Shown: piece by piece, positions 1-10,949 of the stretch
Position numbering within the stretch: the first letter of the stretch is position 1
Layout: every line of letters begins with the position of its first letter
Source: Buxus sempervirens
Lineage: Eukaryota > Streptophyta > Magnoliopsida > Buxales > Buxaceae
NCBI GenBank assembly: GCA_947561395.2
Contig: OX387184.1
Coordinates: forward strand, 24,418,766 to 24,482,765
DNA: 64,000 nt
Direction: 5' to 3'
The notes under the pieces: generated by a model
The model's input: only the letters and a program-made list of their open reading frames with translations
Told to the model about the DNA's origin: nothing
The model's database searches: none
Made by a program: the position numbers and the translations under genes

Positions 1-909
1 TACCCAAAGATTTCTTCCTAAGCATCTAAGAATGGAAGAGAGCCAAGAAAAAATAACAAAAACAAACAATAAGAACAACAAACCAACCACATGTTAGATT
101 AAGATAACATGTAAAACACACTAATTAAGCTACATACTAAGAAAGAAAAAAAAATGCATGAGAGAAAACAAATTAGGTAGATCAAACCAAAAAAAAAAAA
201 AACACAGTCGAGCAACGTTCGACAAACGTTGAAGAAAAAACGAACCCAGATTTTGGGGGTTTTCTATCAAAACTGCAATATTAAACCAATCGACCAAAAA
301 ATGGTTTGAAATCAACAATATAGGAAGAATAAAACATTTTGAAACTCATTTGAACTCAAACAAACCAAAAATCACGAAGTAATCAAAGATTGAACATGAA
401 AACCCTAAAAAACCTAGCCGATGATGAATAAGGAGAGAAAAACAAAAAATAATGAATGAAAACTAACATACATACCTTGGATCACGATGAGCAAGCACGA
501 AACAAAGAAAGAAGACCCCGAAAATAAAAAACCCTAAAATCGCTAGACGTTCGAACGACTAACGCTCAAAAAACCCTAATGCCTTTTACGCACGCGACCT
601 ATTTAAAAAAACGGATTTTTAAATGAACGTTCGAACGTTCGGCGAACACGGGGGCGAACGTTAAACGAGAATTTTGTTTTAAAACCAACGTTCGACACGC
701 GTTCGCTGTACGTGAGAGAGAATCACCAACGTTTGTTAACGTTCGATAGGCCGTTCGAACGTTCATCAATAGTTCAGAAAAATTTCCAGAATTCAGCAAG
801 AAAACTCATCTCTTTTCAACCAAAAACACTCCAAACATATGTAAAAACATGCAAGACATACATACAACTATAAATCAAGTATAAACTCCTGAAAACTCAA
901 TTTTTGACA
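1..909 (-). repeat. LTR-like sequence with an AACGTTCGAAC-type motif array
   Basis: This stretch has no gene. From about 545 to 770 it is studded with AACGTTCG and CGAACGTT words, the same vocabulary as the 5' LTR at 7450-7860. On the minus strand the array lies just upstream of an AT-rich TATA-like tract near 598-612. It probably is the U3/promoter part of the 3' LTR or of a related LTR. The bases outside the motif do not align convincingly with the right LTR, so identity as the partner LTR is uncertain. Confidence 0.45.
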
Positions 910-1784
910 TATTTTGAGAACCATTTTTCTCTAAAAATCAGATTTAGACAAATCTACCTTCAAAACTCCCAAATAATGACACAACAACTCAACCAAATTT
1001 CCAATTGTGTTTGTGTGCATGTGCAAAGCCAAATACAACAAGATTTGCCTATATGAGAACTTGGTGAAGAGGAGTTGGCCATTTATCAAGAAATCCAATA
1101 TTACCCAAGCCTCTCTAAAATTGAAAAGAGCCCTTTTCATGACCTAAGCATCAAGTTTTTGAAATTTTCTCCCCCTGTTTCTTACAATTCTTTTTGCACA
1201 AAGAGTAGTGTTCCTTAGAATATCTGGGTTTACAGCTTATGCCATGGTTATACTCCTTGTGATTCTCTTTCTTTTTGAACTCAATATTGCTGGGGTATAC
1301 ATTTCATCCCAAAGTTCTTTTCATATACTTTTTCTTTTTAAACAAAAGGGAGAAATCTCTTTTTAACACAAGATCATATGCTTTGGTCTTTTCAACTTAA
1401 GATAGACAAGAGTAAACCCAGGATTGCCTATCCACACAACACTGAAAATAAAAAATAAGCCTCCTCAAATGTATTTGGTATGTGTATGTGATAAACAAAC
1501 CACAAAGAGAGTTTAACAAGATGATTGGAAACTTTTGAAATCACATATGAAAAATCATCTTTGAAGAGTTTATAGGGTCTCAAAATATATCCAAAAGATA
1601 AATATTTTCAAAAACTTATACTTATCCTATAGTTGCCATATGTCAAGACAAGAACTCATACAAAAACGAAAACACCACACATAAAAAAAAAACAAAAGCA
1701 AAATACAAACAAAAAAAACAACAACTAAGCATGCTAAAGAAAAAAAAATGCATGAACACCCTAAAGCATGCTACAAAGTCCTTC
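910..1784 (-). other. SIRE 3' region between pol and the LTR, with polypurine tract
   Basis: No convincing gene. On the minus strand a purine run (AGGGGGAGAAAATT) at about 1165-1180 looks like the polypurine tract that primes plus-strand synthesis. The rest is AT-rich sequence of the kind SIRE elements carry downstream of pol. Short frames here lack recognisable domains. Confidence 0.5.
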
Positions 1785-4700
1785 TTAATGAAGAGGACCA
1801 ATACCAATAGCTTTCCTAAGAAACTCAAACCTAAGAGCATCTAAAGGTTTGGTAAAGAGGTGAGCTAATTGATTTTCAGATGGGATGTGTTCAAGAGATA
1901 TTACATGATCTTCTACCAACTCTCGAATAAAATGATGACGTATGTCAATGTGCTTGGTTCGAGAGTGCTGAACAGGGTTTTTGGAAATATTAATAGCACT
2001 TGTATTATCACAATACAAGACAATAGTCCCCTGTTCAATCCCATAATCACTCAACATTTGCTTCATCCAAAGCAATTGAGTGCAACCACTACTAGCTGCT
2101 ATGTACTCAGCTTCAGCTGTGGACAAGGAAATAGAGTTTTGCTTCTTGCTCATCCATGCCACAAGATTGTTCCCCACATAGAAACAACCTCCAGTTGTGC
2201 TCTTCCTATCATCTGCATTTCCAGCCCAGTCGGCATCAGAATAGCCTGCTAGAATTGCAAAAGTGTCTCTAGAGAACCATATACCATGATCAACAGTACC
2301 GTTAACATATCGTATGATACGTTTGACGGCAGACAAATGAGACTCTCTAGGATTTGCTTGGAATCTAGCACATACTCCTACACTAAAGGCAATATCAAGC
2401 CTACTAGCTGTAAGATACAAAAGACTACCTATCATGCTTCTATAAAGAGTGTTGTCTACACTCTTTCCAGATAAATCAGAATCAAGTTTCAAGGTAGTGC
2501 TCATAGGGGTTCTAGTGTGTTTCTTGCTATCCAACCCAAATCTCTTCACAAGGTCTTTAGCATACTTAGATTGAGATATGAAAATCCCATCTATAGATTG
2601 AGAAATTTGGAGACCTAAGAAAAAATTCAATTCTCCAACCATACTCATCTCAAATTCATGTTGCATAGCTTTGGCAAAACTTAAAGCAAGAGAGTCAATT
2701 GGAGAACCAAAAACAATGTCATCCACATAAATTTGAGCAACAGTGAAACTGCTCTTATCCTTTCTAATGAACAAGGTTCTATCAACTCCTCCTCTTGTGA
2801 ACTTGTGATCTAAGAGATAAGCAGTAAGTCTCTCATACCAAGCTCTAGGAGCTTGTTTCAACCCATACAAAGCTTTCTTAAGCCTAAACACATGATGTGG
2901 GAACTTTGGATCAACAAACCCCTTAGGTTGTTCAACATATATCTCTTCATGAAGTATCACATTCATAAAAGCACTTTTCACATCCATTTGATGCAATTTA
3001 AAGCCCAAGTGACAAGCTACAGCAAGTAAAATCCTTATTGATTCAAGTCTAGCTACAGGGGCAAAAGTTTCATCAAAATCAATACCCTCAACTTGGGTAT
3101 ATCCCTGTGCAACCAACCTAGCCTTATTTTTCACTATAGTACCATGTTCATCTGACTTGTTCTTGAAAATCCATTTGGTTCCAATAACATTATACTTTTC
3201 AGGTCTAGGAACAAGATACCACACATCATTCCTAATGAATTGGTTTAATTCATCATGCATTGCATTAATCCAACACTCATCAGCAAGTGCTTCTTCTACC
3301 TTCTTAGGTTCAAAAGTTGAGACATAGGATGCAAATGACATCTGATTTAGGACTTTCCTACGAAGTCTCATCCCTTCATTCAAATCACCAATCAACAACT
3401 CTTTGGGATGATTCAATTTCACTCTAAAGGAAGGGTCTTTTGTAGGACCTGGAGTTAAGGTAGGACCCTCTTTAGAAGTTGAAGAAGATGACTCTGGATT
3501 TTGACTTTCAATAGACAAGTCATTTTCTCCTACTTCTAGACTAGTCTCCCCCTCAACTTGAGACTTCTCACTCCCTTCATCCACAACCACATTTATGGAT
3601 TCCATGACAGTGTGTGTACGTAAGTTATACACACGGTAAGCCCTGCTATTCTTAGAGTAACCTAGGAATATTCCTTCATCACTCTTGGCATCAAACTTAG
3701 CCAAATTCTCCCTATCTCTCAAAATAAAACATTTACTTCCAAAAACACGAAAGTACTTGACAGTGGGCTTTTTACCATACCAAATTTCATAAGGAGTCTC
3801 AGTACTCCCAGGCCTTAAATAAACTCTATTTATCACATGGCAAGCTGTGTTAATAGCTTCTCCCCAGAAATACATGGCCACACCCTTGGCATGTATCATG
3901 ACTCTTGCCATCTCTTGAAGAACCCTGTTTTTCCTCTCAACTACTCCATTTTGCTGTGGAGTGATAGAAGCCGAAAACTCACGATGAATTCCCTCTTCAA
4001 GACAATAGTTTTCAAGGATTGAGTTCTCAAACTCTTTCCCATGGTCACTCCTCATCCTAACAACCTTAGACTCTTTTTCAATTGAAAGTCTTCGACACAA
4101 AGACTTAATCAATTCACTTGCTTTAGATTTTTCTCTTAATAGCTCAACCCAAGTAAATCTAGAGAAATCATCCACAATGACCAAGATGTACCTCCTACCA
4201 CCAAGACTTTCAGTCCTAGACGGACCCATAAGGTCCATATGCAACAATTCAAGAGGTTTGTTGGTTAAACACTCAGAGATCTTTTTGTGACTAGATCTAG
4301 TTTGCTTTCCCAACTGACATGGCCCACACACATTTGGTTCAACTTTGGCAAGCTTAGGAAGGTCTCTAACAAAATCATGCTTGGACAATTCATTCAAGTT
4401 TTTAAAATTCAAATGACCAAGCCTTTGATGCCACAATTCATGCATATCAACTTTGGAAGAGTTACACACAGCATGAGAATTAGGAATCACACCATAACAA
4501 TTATCCGGAGTTCTTTCTCCTTGAAGCACACACAAACCATTAGCATCAAACACAGAACATATATCTTTTGCAAATTTAACTTCCATGTTTGAGTCACACA
4601 ATTGACTTATACTAATCAAGTTAGCTTTCAAGCCATCAACAAATAGAACTTCACTCAAAGTAGGCATACCAGAAATTTCAATAATACCCTTACCTACAAT

Positions 4701-4838
4701 AGGAGCTTTACTTCCATCACCAAAAGTAACAGTGCCACAAGAATAATCCTCAAAAGATTTAAACAAAGATTTGTCACCACACATGTGACGAGAGCAAGCA
4801 CTATCAAGATACCACATAAGACTATTTCTAGCCTTCAA
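1785..4838 (-). CDS. Copia pol: GAG-pre-integrase, integrase, reverse transcriptase, RNase H
   Basis: A 1017-residue frame. In order: a zinc-binding GAG-pre-integrase segment around residues 130-175 ([14 protein letters not shown], then C-x2-C at VCGPCQLGK); the integrase core at about 195-370 (HMDLMGP, later [11 protein letters not shown]); an acidic serine-rich linker; Copia RT at about 540-790 ([18 protein letters not shown], catalytic IYVDDIVFG); and RNase H at about 880-1010 ([27 protein letters not shown]). It begins close to the protease active-site region ([11 protein letters not shown]). The domain order integrase then RT is diagnostic of Copia, and the RT motifs are closest to SIRE/Maximus. 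This long frame looks open. Confidence 0.92.
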   Translation of the reverse strand: MKARNSLMWYLDSACSRHMCGDKSLFKSFEDYSCGTVTFGDGSKAPIVGKGIIEISGMPTLSEVLFVDGLKANLISISQLCDSNMEVKFAKDICSVFDANGLCVLQGERTPDNCYGVIPNSHAVCNSSKVDMHELWHQRLGHLNFKNLNELSKHDFVRDLPKLAKVEPNVCGPCQLGKQTRSSHKKISECLTNKPLELLHMDLMGPSRTESLGGRRYILVIVDDFSRFTWVELLREKSKASELIKSLCRRLSIEKESKVVRMRSDHGKEFENSILENYCLEEGIHREFSASITPQQNGVVERKNRVLQEMARVMIHAKGVAMYFWGEAINTACHVINRVYLRPGSTETPYEIWYGKKPTVKYFRVFGSKCFILRDRENLAKFDAKSDEGIFLGYSKNSRAYRVYNLRTHTVMESINVVVDEGSEKSQVEGETSLEVGENDLSIESQNPESSSSTSKEGPTLTPGPTKDPSFRVKLNHPKELLIGDLNEGMRLRRKVLNQMSFASYVSTFEPKKVEEALADECWINAMHDELNQFIRNDVWYLVPRPEKYNVIGTKWIFKNKSDEHGTIVKNKARLVAQGYTQVEGIDFDETFAPVARLESIRILLAVACHLGFKLHQMDVKSAFMNVILHEEIYVEQPKGFVDPKFPHHVFRLKKALYGLKQAPRAWYERLTAYLLDHKFTRGGVDRTLFIRKDKSSFTVAQIYVDDIVFGSPIDSLALSFAKAMQHEFEMSMVGELNFFLGLQISQSIDGIFISQSKYAKDLVKRFGLDSKKHTRTPMSTTLKLDSDLSGKSVDNTLYRSMIGSLLYLTASRLDIAFSVGVCARFQANPRESHLSAVKRIIRYVNGTVDHGIWFSRDTFAILAGYSDADWAGNADDRKSTTGGCFYVGNNLVAWMSKKQNSISLSTAEAEYIAASSGCTQLLWMKQMLSDYGIEQGTIVLYCDNTSAINISKNPVQHSRTKHIDIRHHFIRELVEDHVISLEHIPSENQLAHLFTKPLDALRFEFLRKAIGIGPLH

Positions 4839-4985
4839 AGCAACATGAACTACATGGCAAGTTAATTCACTTCTTTTAACCCAGATTTACTTAGGCTCAG
4901 TGGTTTTCTTGGTCATTGAAGCTAATTGTTGACTTAAGAGCTTTGTCTGATTTGAAAGTTCTTTCACTTGTTTAGACAAATTCTC

Positions 4986-5759
4986 TTAAGGTTTTCTAGG
5001 TGAGGATCTCCTAGAGTTTTGGTTCAAGTCCCAACAATTTGGTCTAATGTGTCCAGAAATACCACAATAATGACAAGTAGGGATAAAATTCTGAGATTTA
5101 GAACTCTTGGTTGGAACACCCCTAGGTTTTGACCAATTAGATTTTTGACCACAATTTCTACCTTGGTTTGTCTTACCCTTGGAAGAATTTGATCTATTCT
5201 TTCCTTTGGTATTCACAACTTGGGTCTCAGAAGACGATGGATTATCATTTGAGACTTCCTTGTATCCTAAACCCCTTTTATCAGTTCCTAATTGACTCAT
5301 CCCTAGCATATTGTCCAAATTTGCAGACCCTGTAGAGAATTTCTGGAGTTGAGATTTGGTTCTTTCAAGTTCTTCCTTAAGAGACTTATTCTCAGATTCT
5401 AGGGATTCTATCTTCAATTTGTGTTCACCTAGACGAGAAGTAGACTCTTCAAATTTTGCTTGAAGATCTTCTTTCTTGAGCTCTACATCATTTAGCCTTT
5501 TGAGATTTGACTTCAACTGTTTCTTTGCTTTCAAACACTCCCTAAACAATTTATCATAAGCCTCTTGAATGCTTTCCTCATCATCATCAGACTCATAATG
5601 AGAATCAATTGCCTTCTCACTTGGTGGAAAGTCTTCATAATTGCTTGAGTCACCACTCCCAACAATAGAGGTGAAAGCCATGTAATTTTGACTTTCTTCT
5701 GTTTTGAAGTCCTCACTATCCCTATCAGATGCACTCTCATCAGAAAGAGTAGCATTCAT
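4986..5759 (-). CDS. SIRE gag, C-terminal part: coiled coil and zinc knuckle
   Basis: 257 residues. The first 60 are acidic and serine-rich, residues about 70-150 form a charged heptad-like coiled coil (EESTSRLGEHKLKIESLESE), then comes a basic Asn/Ser-rich stretch, and a CCHC zinc knuckle at about 228-243 (CHYCGISGHIRPNC) that would bind the element's RNA. It lies between the gag N-terminal frame at 5823-6770 and pol at 1785-4838, all on the minus strand. The coiled coil is typical of SIRE gag. It is a part of a fossil element. Confidence 0.75.
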   Translation of the reverse strand: MNATLSDESASDRDSEDFKTEESQNYMAFTSIVGSGDSSNYEDFPPSEKAIDSHYESDDDEESIQEAYDKLFRECLKAKKQLKSNLKRLNDVELKKEDLQAKFEESTSRLGEHKLKIESLESENKSLKEELERTKSQLQKFSTGSANLDNMLGMSQLGTDKRGLGYKEVSNDNPSSSETQVVNTKGKNRSNSSKGKTNQGRNCGQKSNWSKPRGVPTKSSKSQNFIPTCHYCGISGHIRPNCWDLNQNSRRSSPRKP

Positions 5760-5822
5760 GGCTTTCCCTTGAAGCTTCTTAAATGTGGGACACTCCGACC
5801 TAATGTGACCAAAACCCTGACA

Positions 5823-6770
5823 CTAATGGCATCTGATTTGTTGGAGTTTTTGCAACCTAGAGTCCTTCGGATGTTTGGACTCCTTAGATTCAGATTTGAT
5901 TCTTGACTTTTGATCTCTACCACTATAACTCCCCTTGGATTTATATCTCTCATTGTCACCCCTTGGTTTCCTCCTTCTAAACATTTTCCTAAAATTCTTC
6001 ACCAACAGGGCAATATCTTCATCTCCCATGGATTCCTCACTCGAATCATTATAAGCCTTTTCTTTACTGGATTTGAGAGCTATTGACTTATTTTTCTTAG
6101 TAGGAGGAAGAGTGAGTTCATAAGTTTGAATTGATCCTATGAGATCTTCAACCCTAATACCATTGATATCCTTACTCTCTTCTATAGCAGTCACTTTGGG
6201 TCTATATTTTTCAGGAAGAGACCTAAGGATTTTTCTAACCACTATATTTGGAGGAATTCTTTCACCAAGATTAAAACTAGAGTTCACAATATCACTTAGT
6301 TTTGCATAGAAGGAATCAAAAGATTCATCATCTCCCATTTTTAGTTCTTCAAACCTAGTGATAAGCATTTGTAATTTTGAATTTTTCACTAGGACAGTTC
6401 CATCATGAGTGGTTTGGAAAATTTCCCAGATTTCTTTGCTGGTTTGACAAGTGGACACTCGTTTGAATTCATCAGCAGAGATTGCACTAAAAAGTGCATT
6501 GACACCCTTAGAGTTGTAGTTAACATCAATTAACTCTTCTCTAGTATAGCTATCTGGATCTTTGGTTTTTGTCTCACCATCTATAATCACAGTTGGAGGA
6601 TTCCATCCTCTCTCCACACTTCCCCAAACTTTTTCATCAATAGCCTTCAAATAGGCTCTCATTCTAACTTTCCAGTAGGCATAATTGCTGCCATCAAAGA
6701 AGGGTGGGGCAGTGGAGGACTTGTCCATGACTAGTAGAGTCAAGGATCTGGTTACCCACTCCGATACCAA
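5823..6770 (-). CDS. SIRE gag, N-terminal part (UBN2-type)
   Basis: 315 residues. The usual gag start lies at about residue 16 (MDKSSTAPPFFDGSNY), so the first residues are probably leader. Residues 20-200 are the UBN2/DUF4219-type Copia gag domain: FFDGSNYAYWKVRMRAYL, EIWEIFQTTHDG, LITRFEELKMGDDES, and ILRSLPEKYRPKVTAIEE. A basic tail (RRRKPRGDNERYKSKG) follows. Gag packs the retrotransposon RNA into cytoplasmic particles. The frame begins right after the primer-binding site. Confidence 0.8.
   Translation of the reverse strand: MVSEWVTRSLTLLVMDKSSTAPPFFDGSNYAYWKVRMRAYLKAIDEKVWGSVERGWNPPTVIIDGETKTKDPDSYTREELIDVNYNSKGVNALFSAISADEFKRVSTCQTSKEIWEIFQTTHDGTVLVKNSKLQMLITRFEELKMGDDESFDSFYAKLSDIVNSSFNLGERIPPNIVVRKILRSLPEKYRPKVTAIEESKDINGIRVEDLIGSIQTYELTLPPTKKNKSIALKSSKEKAYNDSSEESMGDEDIALLVKNFRKMFRRRKPRGDNERYKSKGSYSGRDQKSRIKSESKESKHPKDSRLQKLQQIRCH
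6752..6769 (-). other. Primer-binding site, initiator-tRNA-Met type
   Basis: On the minus strand TGGTATCGGAGTGGGTAA lies two bases downstream of the LTR's terminal CA. It matches the plant initiator methionine tRNA 3' end (TGGTATCAGAGC...) with a few differences, and fixes the LTR boundary and the element's orientation. Confidence 0.75.
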
Positions 6771-6771
6771 T

Positions 6772-7963
6772 TGAAAAACAAAGTTTAGACTCTAAATCAC
6801 CTAGAGGGGGGGTGAATAGGTGAAACCGATTGCAGAATAAAAAATCTATCAATTAAAAACAAGTTCTTAATTAATAGGCATGCACAAGTCTGAACAAATA
6901 TCAATTCATCACACACAATTGCAAAATAGAGAAGAACCAACACAAGCAATTTGGTGACGAAGGGAAAACTCTAAGAGAACTCTCAAAGAGAAAAACCGTC
7001 CGGGCTACGAGGTGCCACCTCTGGAAATCACTATAAGAAGAAGACTTACAATAGTGGTTCAGACGACCCAACAATGACTCTGACTCACAATGTAAATATC
7101 TGAAGAACTCTTCAGATTTGCATCCTTGCAACGATTCAGAACTCTGAATATCTCCTTAGTGAAGTGCCAAACGAACTCGCTCAGCAACCGTAGGAACTCC
7201 CACGAGCAAACTCTTCAATCCGGAACTCCAAGGTGGAAAAGAAAGAAGAAGACTGGTTTTGATGGCTCAAAGAAGAAGAAGAAAGAGGAAGAAGATCTCT
7301 CTCTCTTGCACACGTTTTTAGGGTTCTCTAAAACGTCTTGGGTAACCCTCACAATAGGCTAGACACTCCTTAAATAGGTTAGGAGAAAGAAGGGAACGAA
7401 AAGGAAACAAATCAGAAAAGATCTGATTTCTAAAATAGAAGTTTGTTCACGAACGTTCGAACGCTCAGCGAACGTGGCTCGAACGTTCGATATAACAACT
7501 CACTTTTCTTCTTCTCGTTCGAACGACCAGCGAACGTTCAGCGAACGCTACTCTCAGGTTTCTCTGTGGAACCTCAACGGTCGAACGTGCAGCGAACGTG
7601 AAGCGAACGCTGCTCTCTGGTTTCTCTGTGGAACACCAACGGTCGAACGTTCAGAGAACGTTAGGCGAACGTTGCTCTCTGGTTTCTCTGTGGAACACCA
7701 ACGGCCGAACGTTCAACGAACGTGAGGTGAACGCTGCTCTCGGGTTTGTCTGTGGAACACCAACGGTCGAACGTTCAGAGAACGTGAGGCGAACGCTGCT
7801 CTCTGGTTTCTCTGTGGACCCTCAACGGTCGAACGACCAGCGAACGTTCATCGAACGTTGGATGTAACTTTAACAATTTGACTCCGATCAAAACCCCGTT
7901 TGAACCACACAACCTATAACCTATCCCAAATACATTGACCATATTTAAACTACCTTTTTGACA
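6772..7963 (-). mobile_element. SIRE 5' LTR with promoter and expanded motif array
   Basis: Plus-strand ends are TG (6772) and CA (7963). Near the U5 end is the run of C followed by TCTAGGTG (minus strand) seen in many plant SIRE/Tork LTR ends. A TATA-like CTATTTAAGG sits near 7365-7380 on the minus strand, and upstream of it (7450-7860) is a dense array of AACGTTCGAAC-type words, part of which is tandemly repeated. Length 1192 bp, of which about 280 bp is tandem expansion. Confidence 0.7.
7530..7862 (-). repeat. 62-bp tandem repeat, about five copies, in the SIRE LTR U3
   Basis: The phrase GGTTTCTCTGTGGAAC recurs at about 7557, 7619, 7681, 7743 and 7805, an exact 62-bp step. Between the phrases each unit has two or three copies of a GAACGTTC/CGAACGTT word. 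The position, upstream of the TATA-like box, is that of an LTR enhancer. The small differences between units suggest duplication inside the element rather than an assembly artefact. Confidence 0.85.
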
Positions 7964-7990
7964 CGGAATAAAGCCAAAACAAAATAATCC

Positions 7991-8941
7991 TTACAAATTG
8001 AAACTGAATGATGGAACAACAAGAACATTTGTAAGTAGTAGGGTAGAAGAAACCCGAATGGTACCAATATGAGTGACTGGTACAAGGGCACCATTAGGTA
8101 ATTTGACAGAGGTGAAAATCGAAGAGGTAATAGTGGTAAAAGAATGGACAAAAGTTACCATGTGGTCAGTGGCACCCGTGTCAATAATCCAAGTAAGATC
8201 AGATTGTTGATCTGCAGCATTAGGATGTACAGTAGAAAGACAAAAAGAGATACCTGCCATACTGGTGAACAAACGATCTTGTGAAAAAGGACCTAGAACT
8301 TGAGCTGCAGACGACTGAGGAGTTGATGAACCAGAAGGTTGTACAATAGCCAGAATTTGTTTGAATTGTTCTTGAGTAAAAGAATGCTGCAGAACTTCAC
8401 CTGGCTGATCAGTATTGGCTGCTAAGGCAACCTGATTCACTATGGCCGAAGAGGTATTCTTAGATTTTGACCTATAGCCAGTTGGATAACTATGCAATTT
8501 GTAGCATTTGTCCATAGTGTGACCCAATACTCCACAGTGTGAACAGATTGGCCTATCTCTCTTTCCATGACTCTGCTTAGAATAAGATTTCCCCATAGTC
8601 TTGCCGATCATAGCAGCTGAATCATTAGTGACCATTGAGAAAGAACTAATCTCCCTTTGTCTCTCTTCTTGAATTAACAAAGCAAAAAATTTGTTTATAG
8701 GAGGTAAAGGATTACTCAGCAATATTTGGCTCCTAACATGAATGTAAGACTCATTAAGTCCCATCAAGAACTTCATAACATAGTCTTGATTTTGATAATC
8801 TGTCAAAATCTTCAAAACATTGGCAGAGACTTCTGGAATTGGTCTAAAGTTCATCAACTCATCCCAAAGTGATTTCAATTGAGAAAAATAATCACTAATA
8901 GTCATCTGGCCTTGTGTTAGAGTAGAAATAGATTGTTGCAA
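7991..8941 (-). CDS. RE1-like Copia gag C-terminus, zinc knuckle and protease start
   Basis: 316 residues. Residues 1-100 are a UBN2-type gag segment (LKSLWDELMNFRPIP, VMKFLMGLNESY, RSQILLSNPLPPINKFF). A zinc knuckle lies at about 133-146 (CSHCGVLGHTMDKC) followed by YKLHSYPTGY, the usual Copia arrangement. Then a Gln/Ser-rich linker, and at about 250 the aspartic protease active site WIIDTGATDHM. It lies directly downstream of the gag N-terminal frame at 8988-9335. Confidence 0.82.
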   Translation of the reverse strand: MQQSISTLTQGQMTISDYFSQLKSLWDELMNFRPIPEVSANVLKILTDYQNQDYVMKFLMGLNESYIHVRSQILLSNPLPPINKFFALLIQEERQREISSFSMVTNDSAAMIGKTMGKSYSKQSHGKRDRPICSHCGVLGHTMDKCYKLHSYPTGYRSKSKNTSSAIVNQVALAANTDQPGEVLQHSFTQEQFKQILAIVQPSGSSTPQSSAAQVLGPFSQDRLFTSMAGISFCLSTVHPNAADQQSDLTWIIDTGATDHMVTFVHSFTTITSSIFTSVKLPNGALVPVTHIGTIRVSSTLLLTNVLVVPSFSFNL

Positions 8942-8987
8942 CTAAAAAAACCTAGGAGCATTGGTTTGGCAAAAGCGATCCTCAAGA

Positions 8988-9335
8988 TCAAGCCACAAAG
9001 TCTCTAGCAGATTCAACATATAGAACACTGGAAGAAATATCTGCAGATAGAGAATTCAAGATCCACGAGTTTACCATGGCATTCCCGCGCTTCCAAATGC
9101 TATAGTTTGGATCATCAATTGCTGGCTTCGGTAGTGATCCATCAATGAATCCGAGTTTATTCTTCGCACTTAAGGCTATGGTGATTGATCTGCCACATGC
9201 TTGATAATTATCCCTTGTTAGGATTTGATTAACCAAATGCATGTTGGGACTATCACCACTCTGGAAAAAATAAGGATTCAAACTCGAATCAAGAGTTGTA
9301 GTTGCGGAAGTATAAATTGTTGCAGAGGAAGCCAT
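8988..9335 (-). CDS. RE1-like Copia gag N-terminus
   Basis: 115 residues starting at a good ATG 12 bases past the primer-binding site. It contains the Copia-like N-terminal retrotransposon domain: SSLNPYFFQSGDSPNMHLVNQILTRDNYQ and GFIDGSLPKPAIDDPNYSIW, then a position-typical MVNSWILNSLS. It belongs with the frame at 7991-8941 in the same fossil element. Confidence 0.82.
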   Translation of the reverse strand: MASSATIYTSATTTLDSSLNPYFFQSGDSPNMHLVNQILTRDNYQACGRSITIALSAKNKLGFIDGSLPKPAIDDPNYSIWKRGNAMVNSWILNSLSADISSSVLYVESARDFVA

Positions 9336-9362
9336 TAGAACAGCTTCAGTGCTCTGATACCA

Positions 9363-9749
9363 TGAAGAAAATACTGGAAGAAAGAAATCAAGAGTAGATC
9401 AAGAACGGCAGAGAGAAAACTTTGAACTGGAGAAGAGAAAAATGATCTCTGTATTCTCATTTCTTGAAAATCTTATTTCTTCTCTGCAAGATCAGCTTCT
9501 CAATAGAGTGGGAGGTGGAGGGATTTTTGTTCCAATTCTTAATTTGATTGCTGGGTTCGATACTAATTTGTTGCTGCTCTTAACGTAATGTTCTCCCTCT
9601 CTTCCTTTCATAGTTTTTTCCCTTTCTTTTGGGGATAAAGAAATAGGGAACAACAATGGTGATTTTTCTGATAAAAGAACTGTTAGATTTTCCAATGGAT
9701 CTAACAGTGGTACAAGAGGTGGCAACAAATGGGGAAGGGGGTTGTAACA
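9363..9749 (-). mobile_element. 5' LTR of the RE1-like Copia element
   Basis: Plus strand begins TGAAGAAAATACTGG and ends GGGTTGTAACA, so on the minus strand the LTR reads TGTTACAACCCC...CTTCA. The primer-binding site TGGTATCAGAGCACTG lies immediately beside it at 9347-9362. Length 387 bp, normal for this lineage. The five bases outside (TCAAT) would be one half of the target duplication; the other half is not visible. Confidence 0.75.
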
Positions 9750-10949
9750 TCAATTAAAGTACCACCAGGAGTTACCTTCATTGGAGGATGAAAGAAATGA
9801 AAGTTGTTCTGTAATAATCTGCAGTGGACGGGGATGAGATAATATGGCATTGTATGGAGCATGGCAATAGCACCAAGTTTTCCCCTTCTGAATTATGAAT
9901 TTTGTTATTGAGGTCAATTAATTCATTTGACTGGATTTTGCCTGTCCCAGTTTTTGTTCAGAATTATACTCATACCAAGTATGGTATAACTTGTTGAAAT
10001 ATAGTAATTAATCGGTCCTCTATTTATTCAATTATATCAATAGTATCTCATGATGGATTCTCTTGATGTATTTAATGAAATTTATGGTTACCATTAATCG
10101 CTAGATGCCTCTATGCAGGGGATACATGCATTAGAGAATAAAAGTCATGAAAATGCTTGCAAAAGGTAGATATATTTCCTGTATTAATCACAGGAACACG
10201 CTTTGCAATGAGAGTGACCCAAGGAAAATTTTGTTCAATTGTGTATGACACAAGTATCATTCTGTTCTTCCAAAGGTAAATTAGAATTGTCCATTTGACG
10301 TGGTCCTTCGGATTAAGGCGTTTATAAAACATCTTAACTTATTTAAACCTCAATAATATACATGTATACGATTTTATCATGAGTATAATGGTTGTCCGAT
10401 TAAACTGTACAAATGACAATTCTTGGCATCTCTTGAATAGGTATGACAAGAATGTACCCAGGAAGGTGCACGGCCTGCAAAACACGGAAGAGGTGCTGCA
10501 GACAACAGAGCTGGCTTGCAAAACATGTAATGTTCCAGTTCTAGCTTTAGTTGAATAAATCATTTCTTCCTTGAGAATCTTCACAACTTCTCCAACTCCA
10601 TCCTGGAAATTACAGTAGAAATTTTTATCATGGATTTATGAAGTCTTGGAAAATTTGGTTAGAATGGACCTAAGAGAAAAAACAGAGCCATATTACAGCT
10701 CACCTGAATGGGTTTTGGGCAGAACAAAACAGAACAAAGTATGAGAATCTATGAGGAAAAACTAAAGGAACAATTACCAAGTAACTTCAAGAAAGAAGCC
10801 AAGCAACTTCAAGAAACTAACATCAAAAATTAATAGTTCAGAATTTAACACTGAAGGCAGTGCTTTCCTATCAGAAGTCTATTCGAGCTAGGAGCATCTT
10901 CAAGAGACTAACATAACCAAGAAATTAATAGTTCAGAATTAAACAATAG
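9750..10949. other. Anonymous AT-rich DNA
   Basis: No gene with recognisable homology over most of this stretch. It contains several short frames with no domain, and a possible exon remnant described separately at 10400-10602. The last bases (10945-10949, AATAG) are the left target duplication of the solo LTR that follows. Confidence 0.5.
10400..10602 (-). pseudogene. Possible exon remnant, unrecognised
   Basis: On the minus strand a clean acceptor-like tract (TTTCTACTGTAATTTCCAG) ends at 10603 and is followed by an open frame reading DGVGEVVKILKEEMIYSTKA. The phrase GV-x-x-V-x-x-(I/M)-L-K-x-E faintly recalls the C-terminal helix of plant 2-hydroxy-acid oxidases (for example GVRRVIEMLKNELEL), but downstream residues do not follow that family. 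It may be chance. No neighbouring exons were found. Confidence 0.2.

Larger units (their letters stand above)
1..7963 (-). mobile_element. SIRE-type Ty1/Copia LTR retrotransposon, left end beyond the window
   Basis: Read from right to left, the parts are a 5' LTR (6772-7963), a primer-binding site, gag, a long integrase-RT-RNase H frame, a polypurine tract near 1165-1180 and 3' sequence reaching the left edge. The RT signature [10 protein letters not shown] and the long stretch between pol and the 3' end fit the SIRE/Maximus lineage of Copia. The 5' LTR closes with the dinucleotides expected of an LTR and abuts another Copia element at 7964, so this copy is inserted there. The element is a fossil with few breaks in its coding part. 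The 3' LTR is not clearly bounded: sequence left of 909 shares a short motif with the right LTR but does not align to it end to end. Confidence 0.85.
7964..9749 (-). mobile_element. RE1-like Ty1/Copia element, 5' part only
   Basis: From right to left: a short LTR (9363-9749), a primer-binding site, gag, zinc knuckle and the beginning of protease. The rest of pol is not seen because the SIRE element begins at 7964; it may continue beyond the left edge of the window. The gag N-terminus (DNYQACGRSITIALSAKNK, GFIDGS) is the RE1/Retrofit-like Copia type. It is a fossil with a few breaks. Confidence 0.8.

Noticed and set aside
7474-7867. Overlapping frames of 83-89 residues in the SIRE LTR.
   Set aside because: They are translations of the 62-bp tandem repeat and include no recognisable domain.
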